A stretch of DNA of 64,000 bases from CAVQLX01 sp963811605 (lineage in GTDB: Bacteria; Desulfobacterota; Binatia; DP-6), in contig CAWESA010000024.1 of assembly GCA_963811605.1 (NCBI GenBank), positions 124,001-188,000 of the forward strand, given 5' to 3'. Both the position numbers and the translations under genes were made by a program. Below the pieces are notes generated by a model that saw only the letters and a program-made list of their open reading frames with translations, made no database searches and was not told the DNA's origin. Shown piece after piece: positions 50,665 to 57,382 of this stretch; positions within the stretch are counted from its first letter, which is position 1, and every line of letters starts with the position of its first letter.

Positions 50665-50907
50665 ATGCGTCGCACCGTTGCCCTCACCGTGCTCGCCGGC
50701 TGGTTGATCGCGGCGCCAGCGTTCGCCCAGACCGCGATCGAGCTCAAGAAGGAGCTCCTCCCAAAGATCAAGAAGGCGCAGGCCGAGGGAAGAGACCTCG
50801 GCGCGGCGCAGGACTTCTACAACGAGGGCGACAAGCTCCTGAAGGACGGCATGCAGGACGAGGCGACCGAGGCCTTCAAGAAGGCTCGCGACGCGATGCC
50901 GAAGTAG
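50665..50907 (+). CDS. Small secreted alpha-helical protein
   Basis: 80 residues. Signal peptide (TVALTVLAGWLIAAPAFA), then a charged helical hairpin resembling one TPR-like unit: IELKKELLPKIKKAQAEG and DFYNEGDKLLKDGMQDEATE, ending KKARDAMPK. No named family. ATG with a perfect AAGGAGGT site, so real and probably well expressed. Possibly a periplasmic adaptor or small-metabolite-binding protein; unknown. Confidence 0.8.
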   Translation: MRRTVALTVLAGWLIAAPAFAQTAIELKKELLPKIKKAQAEGRDLGAAQDFYNEGDKLLKDGMQDEATEAFKKARDAMPK

Positions 50908-50992
50908 CGGCGTCGCCGGACGCCGCGCGGCGCGGCGTGGCGATTCGCAGCACACCGTTCTGGCACTAACTTTCTAGCGTCGAGCGTCGGCG

Positions 50993-51021
50993 TTGACACC
51001 GCCGGATACGCACCGTAGATC
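50993..51021 (+). promoter_or_regulatory. Candidate promoter of the HELGH protein gene
   Basis: Perfect -35 TTGACA (50993-50998), 17 bases, TAGATC (51016-51021). The leader to the ATG at 51089 is about 60 bases. The rest of 50908-51088 holds nothing recognised. Confidence 0.4.
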
Positions 51022-51088
51022 TGCCGCTCCTCAGGGCGTCCGGTTGGCGGGGACGGGGGCCCTGGCACAGCCCAAGGCGAGCAAATCG

Positions 51089-51544
51089 ATGCGCATGATC
51101 ATTCCCGGGGTGCGGGAGCGCCGCACCATCGACCTCCAGCTGACCACGTTTTTCCGCGCCCACCGGGAACACGAGTTCCGTTGCGCCATCCGGGGGCTCA
51201 GCCGCTTCTACCACCTGCGCTGTCCCCGCGTGGAGTGGTTCGAGTACCTCGACTGGGGCCGCACCGGGGGACGGTGCTACGAGGACGGCAAGATCCATCT
51301 CGTGCACCCCGAGAACTGGAAAAAGGGTCGCAAGTACAACTCCGAGCGCAAGTGGATCCAAACAGTGTATCACGAGCTTGGACACTACGTGCTGTGGGCC
51401 GACGCCGAGCGCAAGGCCGATACCTTCGCGTGTCGCTTCGTGCGCGGCGTCTACGCCAACGGCCACCGGCGGCCGGCGCTGAGGCGTCCGGCACTCATGC
51501 AGTCACGTCCTCAGCGCCATCCACGCCGATCACGTTCCCGCTGA
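51089..51544 (+). CDS. Small HEXXH putative zinc metallopeptidase
   Basis: 151 residues. The zinc-binding helix H95-ELG-H99 in TVYHELGHYVLW is followed by ADAERKADTFACRFVRG, which offers a Glu/Asp third ligand at IrrE/ImmA- or SprT-like spacing. The N-terminal half has FFRAHREHEFRCAIRGLSRF and two short strands. No signal peptide. It is shorter than most known HEXXH families and I cannot assign it. The C-terminal ~25 residues are basic and overlap the converging FabI-like gene by 50 bases. ATG 51089 chosen; one at 51095 is also possible. Confidence 0.68.
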   Translation: MRMIIPGVRERRTIDLQLTTFFRAHREHEFRCAIRGLSRFYHLRCPRVEWFEYLDWGRTGGRCYEDGKIHLVHPENWKKGRKYNSERKWIQTVYHELGHYVLWADAERKADTFACRFVRGVYANGHRRPALRRPALMQSRPQRHPRRSRSR

Positions 51545-52295
51545 TCCAGCCCGCACCGGGGAGCGAGAGCGCGACGATGGCCCCCGCGACGTCCTCCGGC
51601 TCGGTGAGACGTCCGCCCGGATTGCGGCGGCGCGCCTCCTGGAAGAGGAGCTCGGCGATCGGAATCTTGCGCGACGCCGGGGTGTCGGTGACGCCAGCAC
51701 GAATGGCGTTGACGGTGACGCCGGCGCCGCCCAGCTCCAGCGCCAGCTGGCGCACGTGCGACTCGAGAGCCGCCTTGGCCGCCGACACCGCACCGTAGAA
51801 CGGCATCACGCGGGTCCCCCCGGAGCTGGTCATCGCGAAGACGCGACTGCCCCTCGCCAGCAGCCCACGTCCGTGCAGGTCCTGGACCCAGTAGACCAGG
51901 CTGTTCGCCATGACGTCGAGCGTCATCTCGAGCTGCGCCTTGGTCGTCTGCTGGCTGGCATCGCTGCCGACGAAGGCGCGCAGCGTACCGAACGCGAGCG
52001 AATGCAGGAGGACCCGCATCGGCTTGCCCCCGGTCAGCTCGCGCGCCCGATCGCAGATCTGCGCGCGCTTCTCGGGGTCGGCCGCGTTGACGTTCCAGAA
52101 ATGGGCCTCGGCGCCGGCCGCGCGCACCTCGCAGGCGACCGCTTCCGCCTGGGGGAGCGTCGACTTGCGATCGAGATGGACCCCGATGACGCTCATCCCG
52201 CGCCGGCCGAGCTCGCGCGCGGTCGCCGCCCCGAACCCGCTCGATACCCCGAGCACGACGCCCCACTCCCCGTCGAACGGCCGCCAGTCCGCCAT
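51495..52295 (-). CDS. Enoyl-ACP reductase-like SDR (FabI-like)
   Basis: 266 residues. GVVLGVSSGFGAATARELG cofactor loop, LLHSLAFGTLRAF (compare the HSIAF/HSLAF element of FabI), and FYGAVSAAKAALES, giving Tyr-x6-Lys, the spacing typical of FabI rather than classical SDRs (x3). It probably reduces enoyl-ACP or a related enoyl thioester with NAD(P)H. The ATG is 9 bases after a candidate -10. Divergent from the gene at 52354, with overlapping promoters. Confidence 0.85.
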   Translation of the reverse strand: MADWRPFDGEWGVVLGVSSGFGAATARELGRRGMSVIGVHLDRKSTLPQAEAVACEVRAAGAEAHFWNVNAADPEKRAQICDRARELTGGKPMRVLLHSLAFGTLRAFVGSDASQQTTKAQLEMTLDVMANSLVYWVQDLHGRGLLARGSRVFAMTSSGGTRVMPFYGAVSAAKAALESHVRQLALELGGAGVTVNAIRAGVTDTPASRKIPIAELLFQEARRRNPGGRLTEPEDVAGAIVALSLPGAGWISGNVIGVDGAEDVTA

Positions 52296-52304
52296 CGGCG
52301 CGCA

Positions 52305-52333
52305 GGTGTAGCCAAAGGTTGTGGCCCCGGCAA
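52305..52333 (-). promoter_or_regulatory. Candidate promoter of the FabI-like gene
   Basis: On the minus strand TTGCCG (52328-52333), 17 bases, TACACC (52305-52310), 9 bases to the ATG at 52295. Overlaps the opposite promoter at 52319-52347. Confidence 0.45.
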
Positions 52334-52347
52334 CGCTCGGTTACGCT
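52319..52347 (+). promoter_or_regulatory. Candidate leaderless promoter of the gene at 52354
   Basis: TTGTGG (52319-52324), 17 bases, TACGCT (52342-52347), 6 bases to the ATG. Confidence 0.5.
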
Positions 52348-52353
52348 CTGCCC

Positions 52354-52884
52354 ATGGGTGGCAAGGGCGACCGGCCGGCGGGCCTCGAGAACCGCTGGTG
52401 GGTCGATCAGCAGAAGGACGCACAGGGTCATCTCGTCGAGCAGCCGCGGGTGCCGCTGCGCTTCTTCCGGTCGGGGGCCGGATTCGAGCAGGACCGCGCA
52501 CAGCGGCGGCTCACCGACCTCAACCTCAAGTGGTTCGGCGAGGCCGAGGCGCCGCCAGGAGGCTGGGCGATGGTCCACACCCTCCCCACCCAGCGCGTGC
52601 CCGAGCCTCGGGTGAACAAGGTGAAGGCGGCGCTGCCCGTCCCGCCGGACGGGCGCGGCATCCTGGTCGACTCGGGAGAGGCGTTGCGCGCGATCATCAC
52701 CGGCAGCCCGATCGGCGAGCGGCTCGTCGAGGTGCGGCTCGGCAGCGAGTCCTCGTTCGACGCCTGGGTGTATGGCGAATGGGTGCGCGAGGTGCTGTTC
52801 CGCAATTTCGAGGACGCGCTCCGCCGCACGCCGCGCCTCGTGCGCGAGTATCTGACCACCGGTCGCGGCGCGCCGATTGCCTGA
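52354..52884 (+). CDS. Hypothetical protein
   Basis: 176 residues, cytoplasmic, no family recognised. It opens GGKGDRPAGLENRWWVDQQK, has FFRSGAGFEQDRAQRRLTDL in the middle and a C-terminal helical region (VYGEWVREVLFRNFEDALRR). Charge is balanced and there are no Cys, signal peptide or membrane helix. The ATG at 52354 is preferred over an in-frame GTG at 52321 because it lies exactly 6 bases after the -10. Confidence 0.72.
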   Translation: MGGKGDRPAGLENRWWVDQQKDAQGHLVEQPRVPLRFFRSGAGFEQDRAQRRLTDLNLKWFGEAEAPPGGWAMVHTLPTQRVPEPRVNKVKAALPVPPDGRGILVDSGEALRAIITGSPIGERLVEVRLGSESSFDAWVYGEWVREVLFRNFEDALRRTPRLVREYLTTGRGAPIA

Positions 52885-52947
52885 ACGGCCCCTTTACCCC
52901 CCGGTGAAAGGGCGCTAGAAGCGCCCAAATTCCTGGAGGGGGTGCCC

Positions 52948-53259
52948 GTGGCGAGTCAGGAAGACGAAGAAGCAAAGAAACGCGTCCAGGAAGCGGTCTG
53001 GGCGTGGACGCAGCGCCTGCTCGTGCTCGCGACGGTCTTCGGCTTCGGGTTCTTCTCCGGCTGGGTGATGTACGGCTACGGTCCCGAAGGGGCACCGGCC
53101 CTCCGCGTGCAGACGACCAAGCAGGACGCCGACCTGGTCGACTGCAAGAACAAGCGCGTCGACGTGGAGGGCAAGCTGACGGTCACCGAGGGACGCCTGA
53201 CGCAATGCCAGACCGACCTGCAGAAGGCGCGCACGGCGGCGGCACCCGCGAACCCGTAG
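52948..53259 (+). CDS. Hypothetical single-pass membrane protein
   Basis: 103 residues. A charged N-terminus (ASQEDEEAKKRVQEAV), one transmembrane helix (LLVLATVFGFGFFSGWVMYG) and a C-terminal domain with a short coiled coil (VTEGRLTQCQTDLQKARTAA) and two cysteines. A GGAGGGGG site fits GTG 52948 better than the GTG at 52942. Function unknown; resembles small bitopic scaffold proteins. Confidence 0.68.
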   Translation: MASQEDEEAKKRVQEAVWAWTQRLLVLATVFGFGFFSGWVMYGYGPEGAPALRVQTTKQDADLVDCKNKRVDVEGKLTVTEGRLTQCQTDLQKARTAAAPANP

Positions 53260-53262
53260 GGC

Positions 53263-54453
53263 TCAGATGACCTGCCGGGCGCGCAACCCGGCCAGCTCCT
53301 CGTCCGACAGCCCGAGCAGCTCCTGGTAGACGGCCGCCGTGTGCTCCCCGATCTCGGGGCCCGGCCGCTGCACCGTCCCCGGCGTCTCCGACAGCTTCAC
53401 CACGACGCCGGGCGCGACCACCTCACCGAGCGTGGCCTGCGGGAGGCGCTGGATCATCTCGCGCGCCAGCAGCTGCGGGTGGGACAGGAGCTGGTCCACG
53501 CCGTACACCGGCGAGCACGGCACACCCGCTCCCTCCGGCCCGAGCGCACTGACGACCTCGTCGACGGTCCGCTGCACGACCCACTCCGCGACCATCGCGT
53601 TGATCTCGTCGCTCCGCTCCACGCGCCCGGCCACGCCGCGGAAGCGCGGATCCTGGCCCAGCTCGGGACGACCGATGGCCCCCGCCAGCGCTCGAAACAG
53701 CTTGTTGCTCGCCACCGCGATCGCGACCCAGCCGTCGCGGGCGCGATAGCTGTCGTAGGGCGCCGTGCTGAGATGGCGATTCCCCACCCGGCGCGGTAGA
53801 CGTCCGGACGCCGCGAACGTGCCGGGCCAGCCGTCCAGCAGCCAGAACATGGCGTCCTGGCTGGAGACGTCGACGGCCTGCCCGCGACCCGTCCGGGCGC
53901 GAGCGCAGAGGGCTCCCAGCACGCCGACCGTCCCGAACAGGCCCTGCACGTAGTCGCCGAGCGAGCCGCCACCGCGCGTGGGCGGGTTCTCCGGGAACCC
54001 GGTGAGCGACATGAACCCGCTCGCCGCCTGCGTGATGATGTCGTACGAGGGGCGGTCCGCCCACGGACCGGTCTGTCCGAAGCCCGACAGGCTGGCGACG
54101 ATCAGGCGCGGATGTTCGCGGCAGAGGTCCGTCGGCACGAGCCCCCAGCGTGCCAGCGTCCCGCCGGCGAAGTTCTCGACCAGCACGTCGAAGTGGCGCA
54201 GCAACCGGCGCAGCAGCGCCCGACCCTCGTCCTGTCGCAGGTCGAGCGTGACCCCCTTCTTGCCGCGGTTGAGGGCGAGAAAGAACACCGGCACGCCCTC
54301 GACCGTCGGATAGCCGTAGCGCCCCTCGTCGCCTCCCTTCGGACTCTCGACCTTCACCACCTCGGCACCCAGGTCGGCGAGCATGGTGGTGCAGAACGGT
54401 CCGGCCAGGAACCGCGTCAGGTCGAGCACCCGGATGCCTGCCAGCGCACTCAT
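53263..54453 (-). CDS. CaiB/BaiF family CoA-transferase (class III)
   Basis: 396 residues. Transfers CoA between acyl-CoA and a free carboxylic acid. GIRVLDLTRFLAGPFCTTML, DLGAEVVKVESPKGGDEGR, GVTLDLRQDEGRALL, VLVENFAGGTLARWG, GQTGPWADRPSYDIITQA and VDVSSQDAMFWLLDGW with the catalytic Asp are present. Substrate unknown; in this context a fatty, aromatic or dicarboxylic acid. The ATG overlaps the upstream stop (ATGA), so it belongs to the TPR / 88-aa / CoA-transferase operon. Confidence 0.93.
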   Translation of the reverse strand: MSALAGIRVLDLTRFLAGPFCTTMLADLGAEVVKVESPKGGDEGRYGYPTVEGVPVFFLALNRGKKGVTLDLRQDEGRALLRRLLRHFDVLVENFAGGTLARWGLVPTDLCREHPRLIVASLSGFGQTGPWADRPSYDIITQAASGFMSLTGFPENPPTRGGGSLGDYVQGLFGTVGVLGALCARARTGRGQAVDVSSQDAMFWLLDGWPGTFAASGRLPRRVGNRHLSTAPYDSYRARDGWVAIAVASNKLFRALAGAIGRPELGQDPRFRGVAGRVERSDEINAMVAEWVVQRTVDEVVSALGPEGAGVPCSPVYGVDQLLSHPQLLAREMIQRLPQATLGEVVAPGVVVKLSETPGTVQRPGPEIGEHTAAVYQELLGLSDEELAGLRARQVI

Positions 54454-54716
54454 CGGGGCAGGAAGTGACGCATGGCGGACAGCAGCGCGTCGAGATCGGG
54501 GTAGTCGGCCAGCGACTCGCACAGGACGGCATGTGTCGCCTCGATGCGCTCGACGTCGTAGTCGTCGTCCGGCGCCGCGAGCAGCTGCTCGAGCTGCTTG
54601 AGCAGCGGTTGCGTCTCGAGCTTGGTCTCGACGGGAATCTCGTCCGACAGCGCGATCAGGAGGCGGCTGCGCTCGATCAGGCCGCCCAGGATCTCGCCGT
54701 CCGTGCGCTCCTTCAC
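54450..54716 (-). CDS. Hypothetical 88-residue protein
   Basis: 88 residues, acidic helical: ILGGLIERSRLLIALSDEIP, LLKQLEQLLAAPDDDYDVE, and a C-terminal PDLDALLSAMRHFLPR. No family recognised. GTG start overlaps the upstream TPR gene stop (GTGA); its own stop overlaps the CoA-transferase start. Coupled translation on both sides says it is a real gene, probably with a structural or regulatory role for one of its neighbours. Confidence 0.72.
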   Translation of the reverse strand: MKERTDGEILGGLIERSRLLIALSDEIPVETKLETQPLLKQLEQLLAAPDDDYDVERIEATHAVLCESLADYPDLDALLSAMRHFLPR

Positions 54717-55048
54717 TGGCCTTCCTTGAGCTGGCGCTTCCAGTCGAGGATGCGCGCCTGCGCACCGGCTGCTTCCGCCTCCGGCACCATGTCGGCCGCC
54801 TGGTACATGCGCGACAGGGTGGTGTGCGCCAGGACGTCCTCCGGGGTCAGCTCGCACAGGCGCTTGGCCGCCTCGATGGCCTCCTGATGGCGGCCGAGAT
54901 CGTTCAGGGCGAGCGCCAGCCCCTGCCACCCGTCGGCGAAGTCGGCGTCGAGGTCGATCGCCTCGCGGTAGCGCGCGACCGCCTCCTCGACGCGGCCGTC
55001 GGCGATCAGATCGACCGCCTGATCGTAGAGGTCGTACTTGTCGGCCAT
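54713..55048 (-). CDS. TPR repeat protein
   Basis: 111 residues built of about three tetratricopeptide units: DLYDQAVDLIADGRVEEAVA, GWQGLALALNDLGRHQEAIE, and LAHTTLSRMYQAADMVPEAE. No signal peptide; cytoplasmic scaffold. The ATG is 6 bases after a candidate -10 and has no Shine-Dalgarno site. First gene of the three-gene minus-strand operon, divergent from luxE-like. Confidence 0.87.
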   Translation of the reverse strand: MADKYDLYDQAVDLIADGRVEEAVARYREAIDLDADFADGWQGLALALNDLGRHQEAIEAAKRLCELTPEDVLAHTTLSRMYQAADMVPEAEAAGAQARILDWKRQLKEGQ

Positions 55049-55054
55049 GGGCGA

Positions 55055-55083
55055 TGGGTAGCTGGTTGGTCTCGCGCCGGCAA
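55055..55083 (-). promoter_or_regulatory. Candidate leaderless promoter of the TPR / CoA-transferase operon
   Basis: On the minus strand TTGCCG (55078-55083), 17 bases, TACCCA (55055-55060), 6 bases to the ATG at 55048. Confidence 0.5.
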
Positions 55084-55105
55084 GCCACGCCGCCCGCGCG
55101 TCGCG

Positions 55106-55134
55106 TTGACACCCCCCATCCTGGACCCTACCCT
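55106..55134 (+). promoter_or_regulatory. Candidate leaderless promoter of the luxE-like operon
   Basis: Perfect -35 TTGACA (55106-55111), 17 bases, TACCCT (55129-55134), 5 bases to the GTG at 55140. The strongest promoter of this type in the window. Confidence 0.55.
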
Positions 55135-55139
55135 CGCGC

Positions 55140-56204
55140 GTGTCTCTCGAGGCCGAGCTGGCCGCGGTCATCCGGGCCTCCGCCGACGACGACGCGTTCC
55201 CGTTCGACGGGTGGGCCTTGCGCGTCTTCGCGCATCAGATCGCGCGCAACCCCCCGTACCGGGCGTTCTGCGAGCGGCGTGGTGTATCGCCGGAGACGGT
55301 CGAGTCGTGGGACGCCGTGCCGCCCGTGCCCGCCGCCGCCTTCCGGACGACCGATCTCTCCTGCGGGCCCGCGCAGGCGATCTTTCGCACCAGCGGCACG
55401 ACGGCGGGACCGGAGTCGCGTGGCCGGCACCTCGTGCCCCACCTCGATCTCTACCGCGCCTCGGCGCTCGTCACGTTCGCACGCTTCCTGCTCCCGGACG
55501 GGGCGCGGCTCCCGGCGCTGTTCCTGCTTCCTCCACCGGACGAGCGGCGCGACTCGTCCCTGGTCCACATGTGCGCGTGGGTCGGCGCCGAGCTCGCCAC
55601 CGGCGCGGACTGGTTCGGCGGGGCGACCGGGCTCGACGTGGCGCGACTGGCCGACCGGCTGCGGGCGGCCGAGTCGTCGGGCGAGGCCGTGCTGCTGGCC
55701 GGACCCACCGCCGCCTTCGTGCGCTTCTTCGACACCGCCTCACCGTTCCGTCTCGGGCCCGGCAGCCGCCTGATGGACACCGGGGGGGCGAAGGGCATGC
55801 CGCGCCCCCTGTCGCGCGCCGGATTCGTGCGCGCTTGCTGGACGCAGCTCGGCGTCGCCGGCTACTTCTGCGTCAACGAGTACGGCATGACCGAGCTCTG
55901 CTCGCAGCGCTACGACAGCGTGCTCAGGGATCGCTTCGCCGGCCGCAGCCTGGACCGCCGGCGTCTGGTGGCGCCGCCGTGGCTGCGCACGCGCATCCTC
56001 GATCCCGATACCCTGTCACCCGTCGCAGCGGGCGCGGTCGGTCTGCTCTGCCATCACGATCTCGCCAACGCGGGCTCCGTGTCGGTCGTCCTCACCGAGG
56101 ATCTCGGCCGTCGCGCCGGCGACGACGGCATCGAGGTGATCGGCCGCGTCCCGGGAGCGACCCCGCGCGGCTGCGGGATGCTGCTGGCGGATCTTGCGCC
56201 GTGA
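55140..56204 (+). CDS. luxE: LuxE-like acyl-protein synthetase
   Basis: 354 residues, ANL (adenylate-forming) superfamily, LuxE/PF04443 type. AMP-binding RTSGTTAGPESRG near 82-94, CVNEYGMTELCSQRYDS, and near the C-terminus RGC345GMLLADL, where Cys345 fits the acyl-accepting Cys of LuxE. LuxE activates a free fatty acid with ATP and passes the acyl group to LuxC. No luciferase luxAB, luxD or luxG genes are present, so light production is ruled out here. GTG start right behind the promoter. Stop overlaps luxC-like (GTGA). Confidence 0.88.
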   Translation: MSLEAELAAVIRASADDDAFPFDGWALRVFAHQIARNPPYRAFCERRGVSPETVESWDAVPPVPAAAFRTTDLSCGPAQAIFRTSGTTAGPESRGRHLVPHLDLYRASALVTFARFLLPDGARLPALFLLPPPDERRDSSLVHMCAWVGAELATGADWFGGATGLDVARLADRLRAAESSGEAVLLAGPTAAFVRFFDTASPFRLGPGSRLMDTGGAKGMPRPLSRAGFVRACWTQLGVAGYFCVNEYGMTELCSQRYDSVLRDRFAGRSLDRRRLVAPPWLRTRILDPDTLSPVAAGAVGLLCHHDLANAGSVSVVLTEDLGRRAGDDGIEVIGRVPGATPRGCGMLLADLAP

Positions 56205-57382
56205 GCGCGACCACGGAACTCGAGCGCGCCGTCGACGCGGCTCGCCTGGCGAGCGCGCGCGTGGCGCGCCGCCCGCGGCGGGAGATCGCGAGCGCGCTGG
56301 CGGCGGCCGCGCGACGCTGGCGCGCGGATGCGGCGCTGCGCGACGCCTTGCCCGCACAGGCCGGGCTCTCGCCCCCCGTCCTCGGGGCGGGTCTCGACGC
56401 CGCCGCCGACGCTCTCGACGCCGACGCCATGATCGCGCTCGCCGACCGCGAGCTCGGCGCGATCCGTCCGCCGCGACCGTGGCTCGTCGCGCACGTGCTG
56501 GCGTCGAACGTCCCGGCGCTCGGCGTGCCGGCGATCGCGCTCACCTGCCTCGCGGGCGCCGCTGCGGTGATCAAGTCCGGGCGCGCCGATCGGCTCTCCG
56601 CGCCCGCCTTTCGTCGCGCACTCGAGGCCGAGGACGCCGAGCTGGCCGCGACGGTGGTGACCGCCTACTGGCCCGGCGTCGACACCGCGACCGCCCGCGC
56701 CGCGCTCGCCCCGGCCGACATCGTGGTCGCGACCGGACAGGACGCGACGCTCGCCTCGCTCGCTCGACGCCTCGCGGGGCGGCTGGTGGCGCACGGCGAG
56801 CGCACCAGCATCGTCGTCGTCGGCCGCGGCGCGGAGCCCGGCGACGGGCTGGCGGAGCGCGTCGCCCGCGACGTCGCGCTGCACGACCAGCGCGGCTGCC
56901 TGTCGCCGGCCGCCGTCTACGTCGAGGACGACGCCGACGCGTTCGCCGACCGCCTGGTCGCCGCCCTCGCCGCGGTCGCCGACGCCTGGCCGCCGGGACC
57001 GCTCGCGGCCGCCGAGCGCGCCGCGCACCGCGTCGCCGTCGCGGAGGCGGAGTGGACCGGCGCCCGCGCGCTGGGCGACGCCGCCGGCACGGTCCTGCTC
57101 GCGCCGGATGCGCGTCCTCGCCCCTGCCCGGGACGGCGCACGGTCTGGGTCCACCCGCTGGCGGGGTTGCCGGATCTGCTGCCGCCGGGGCGCATCGAGT
57201 GCGTCGGCGTCGCCGGCACCGTGCTCGACCTCGACGCGCTTCGCCGTCTCGGCGTGTCGCGCGTGTGCGCCGCGGGCCGCATGCAGCGGCCGCCGCTGTC
57301 GTGGCCGCGTGGTCAGCACGCGCCGCTGCGCGCGCTGCTCGACCTGCCGCACGAGCCGCGCCTGGAGGTCGACGCCGCATGA
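56201..57382 (+). CDS. luxC: LuxC-like acyl reductase
   Basis: 393 residues, aldehyde-dehydrogenase-like fold (LuxC). HVLASNVPALGVPAIALTCL, AAAVIKSGRADRLSAPAF and the nucleophile Cys233 in DQRGCLSPAAVYVEDD are visible. It reduces the acyl group handed over by LuxE to an aldehyde with NADPH. Shorter than Vibrio LuxC (about 480) and rich in Ala/Arg. GTG start overlaps luxE-like; stop overlaps the aminotransferase gene (ATGA). Confidence 0.88.
   Translation: MSATTELERAVDAARLASARVARRPRREIASALAAAARRWRADAALRDALPAQAGLSPPVLGAGLDAAADALDADAMIALADRELGAIRPPRPWLVAHVLASNVPALGVPAIALTCLAGAAAVIKSGRADRLSAPAFRRALEAEDAELAATVVTAYWPGVDTATARAALAPADIVVATGQDATLASLARRLAGRLVAHGERTSIVVVGRGAEPGDGLAERVARDVALHDQRGCLSPAAVYVEDDADAFADRLVAALAAVADAWPPGPLAAAERAAHRVAVAEAEWTGARALGDAAGTVLLAPDARPRPCPGRRTVWVHPLAGLPDLLPPGRIECVGVAGTVLDLDALRRLGVSRVCAAGRMQRPPLSWPRGQHAPLRALLDLPHEPRLEVDAA

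Noticed and set aside
50958..50975. A second sigma-54 promoter (TGGCAC followed by TTCT)
   Set aside because: The -12 element lacks the essential GC (reads TTCT instead of TTGC), so it was not called.
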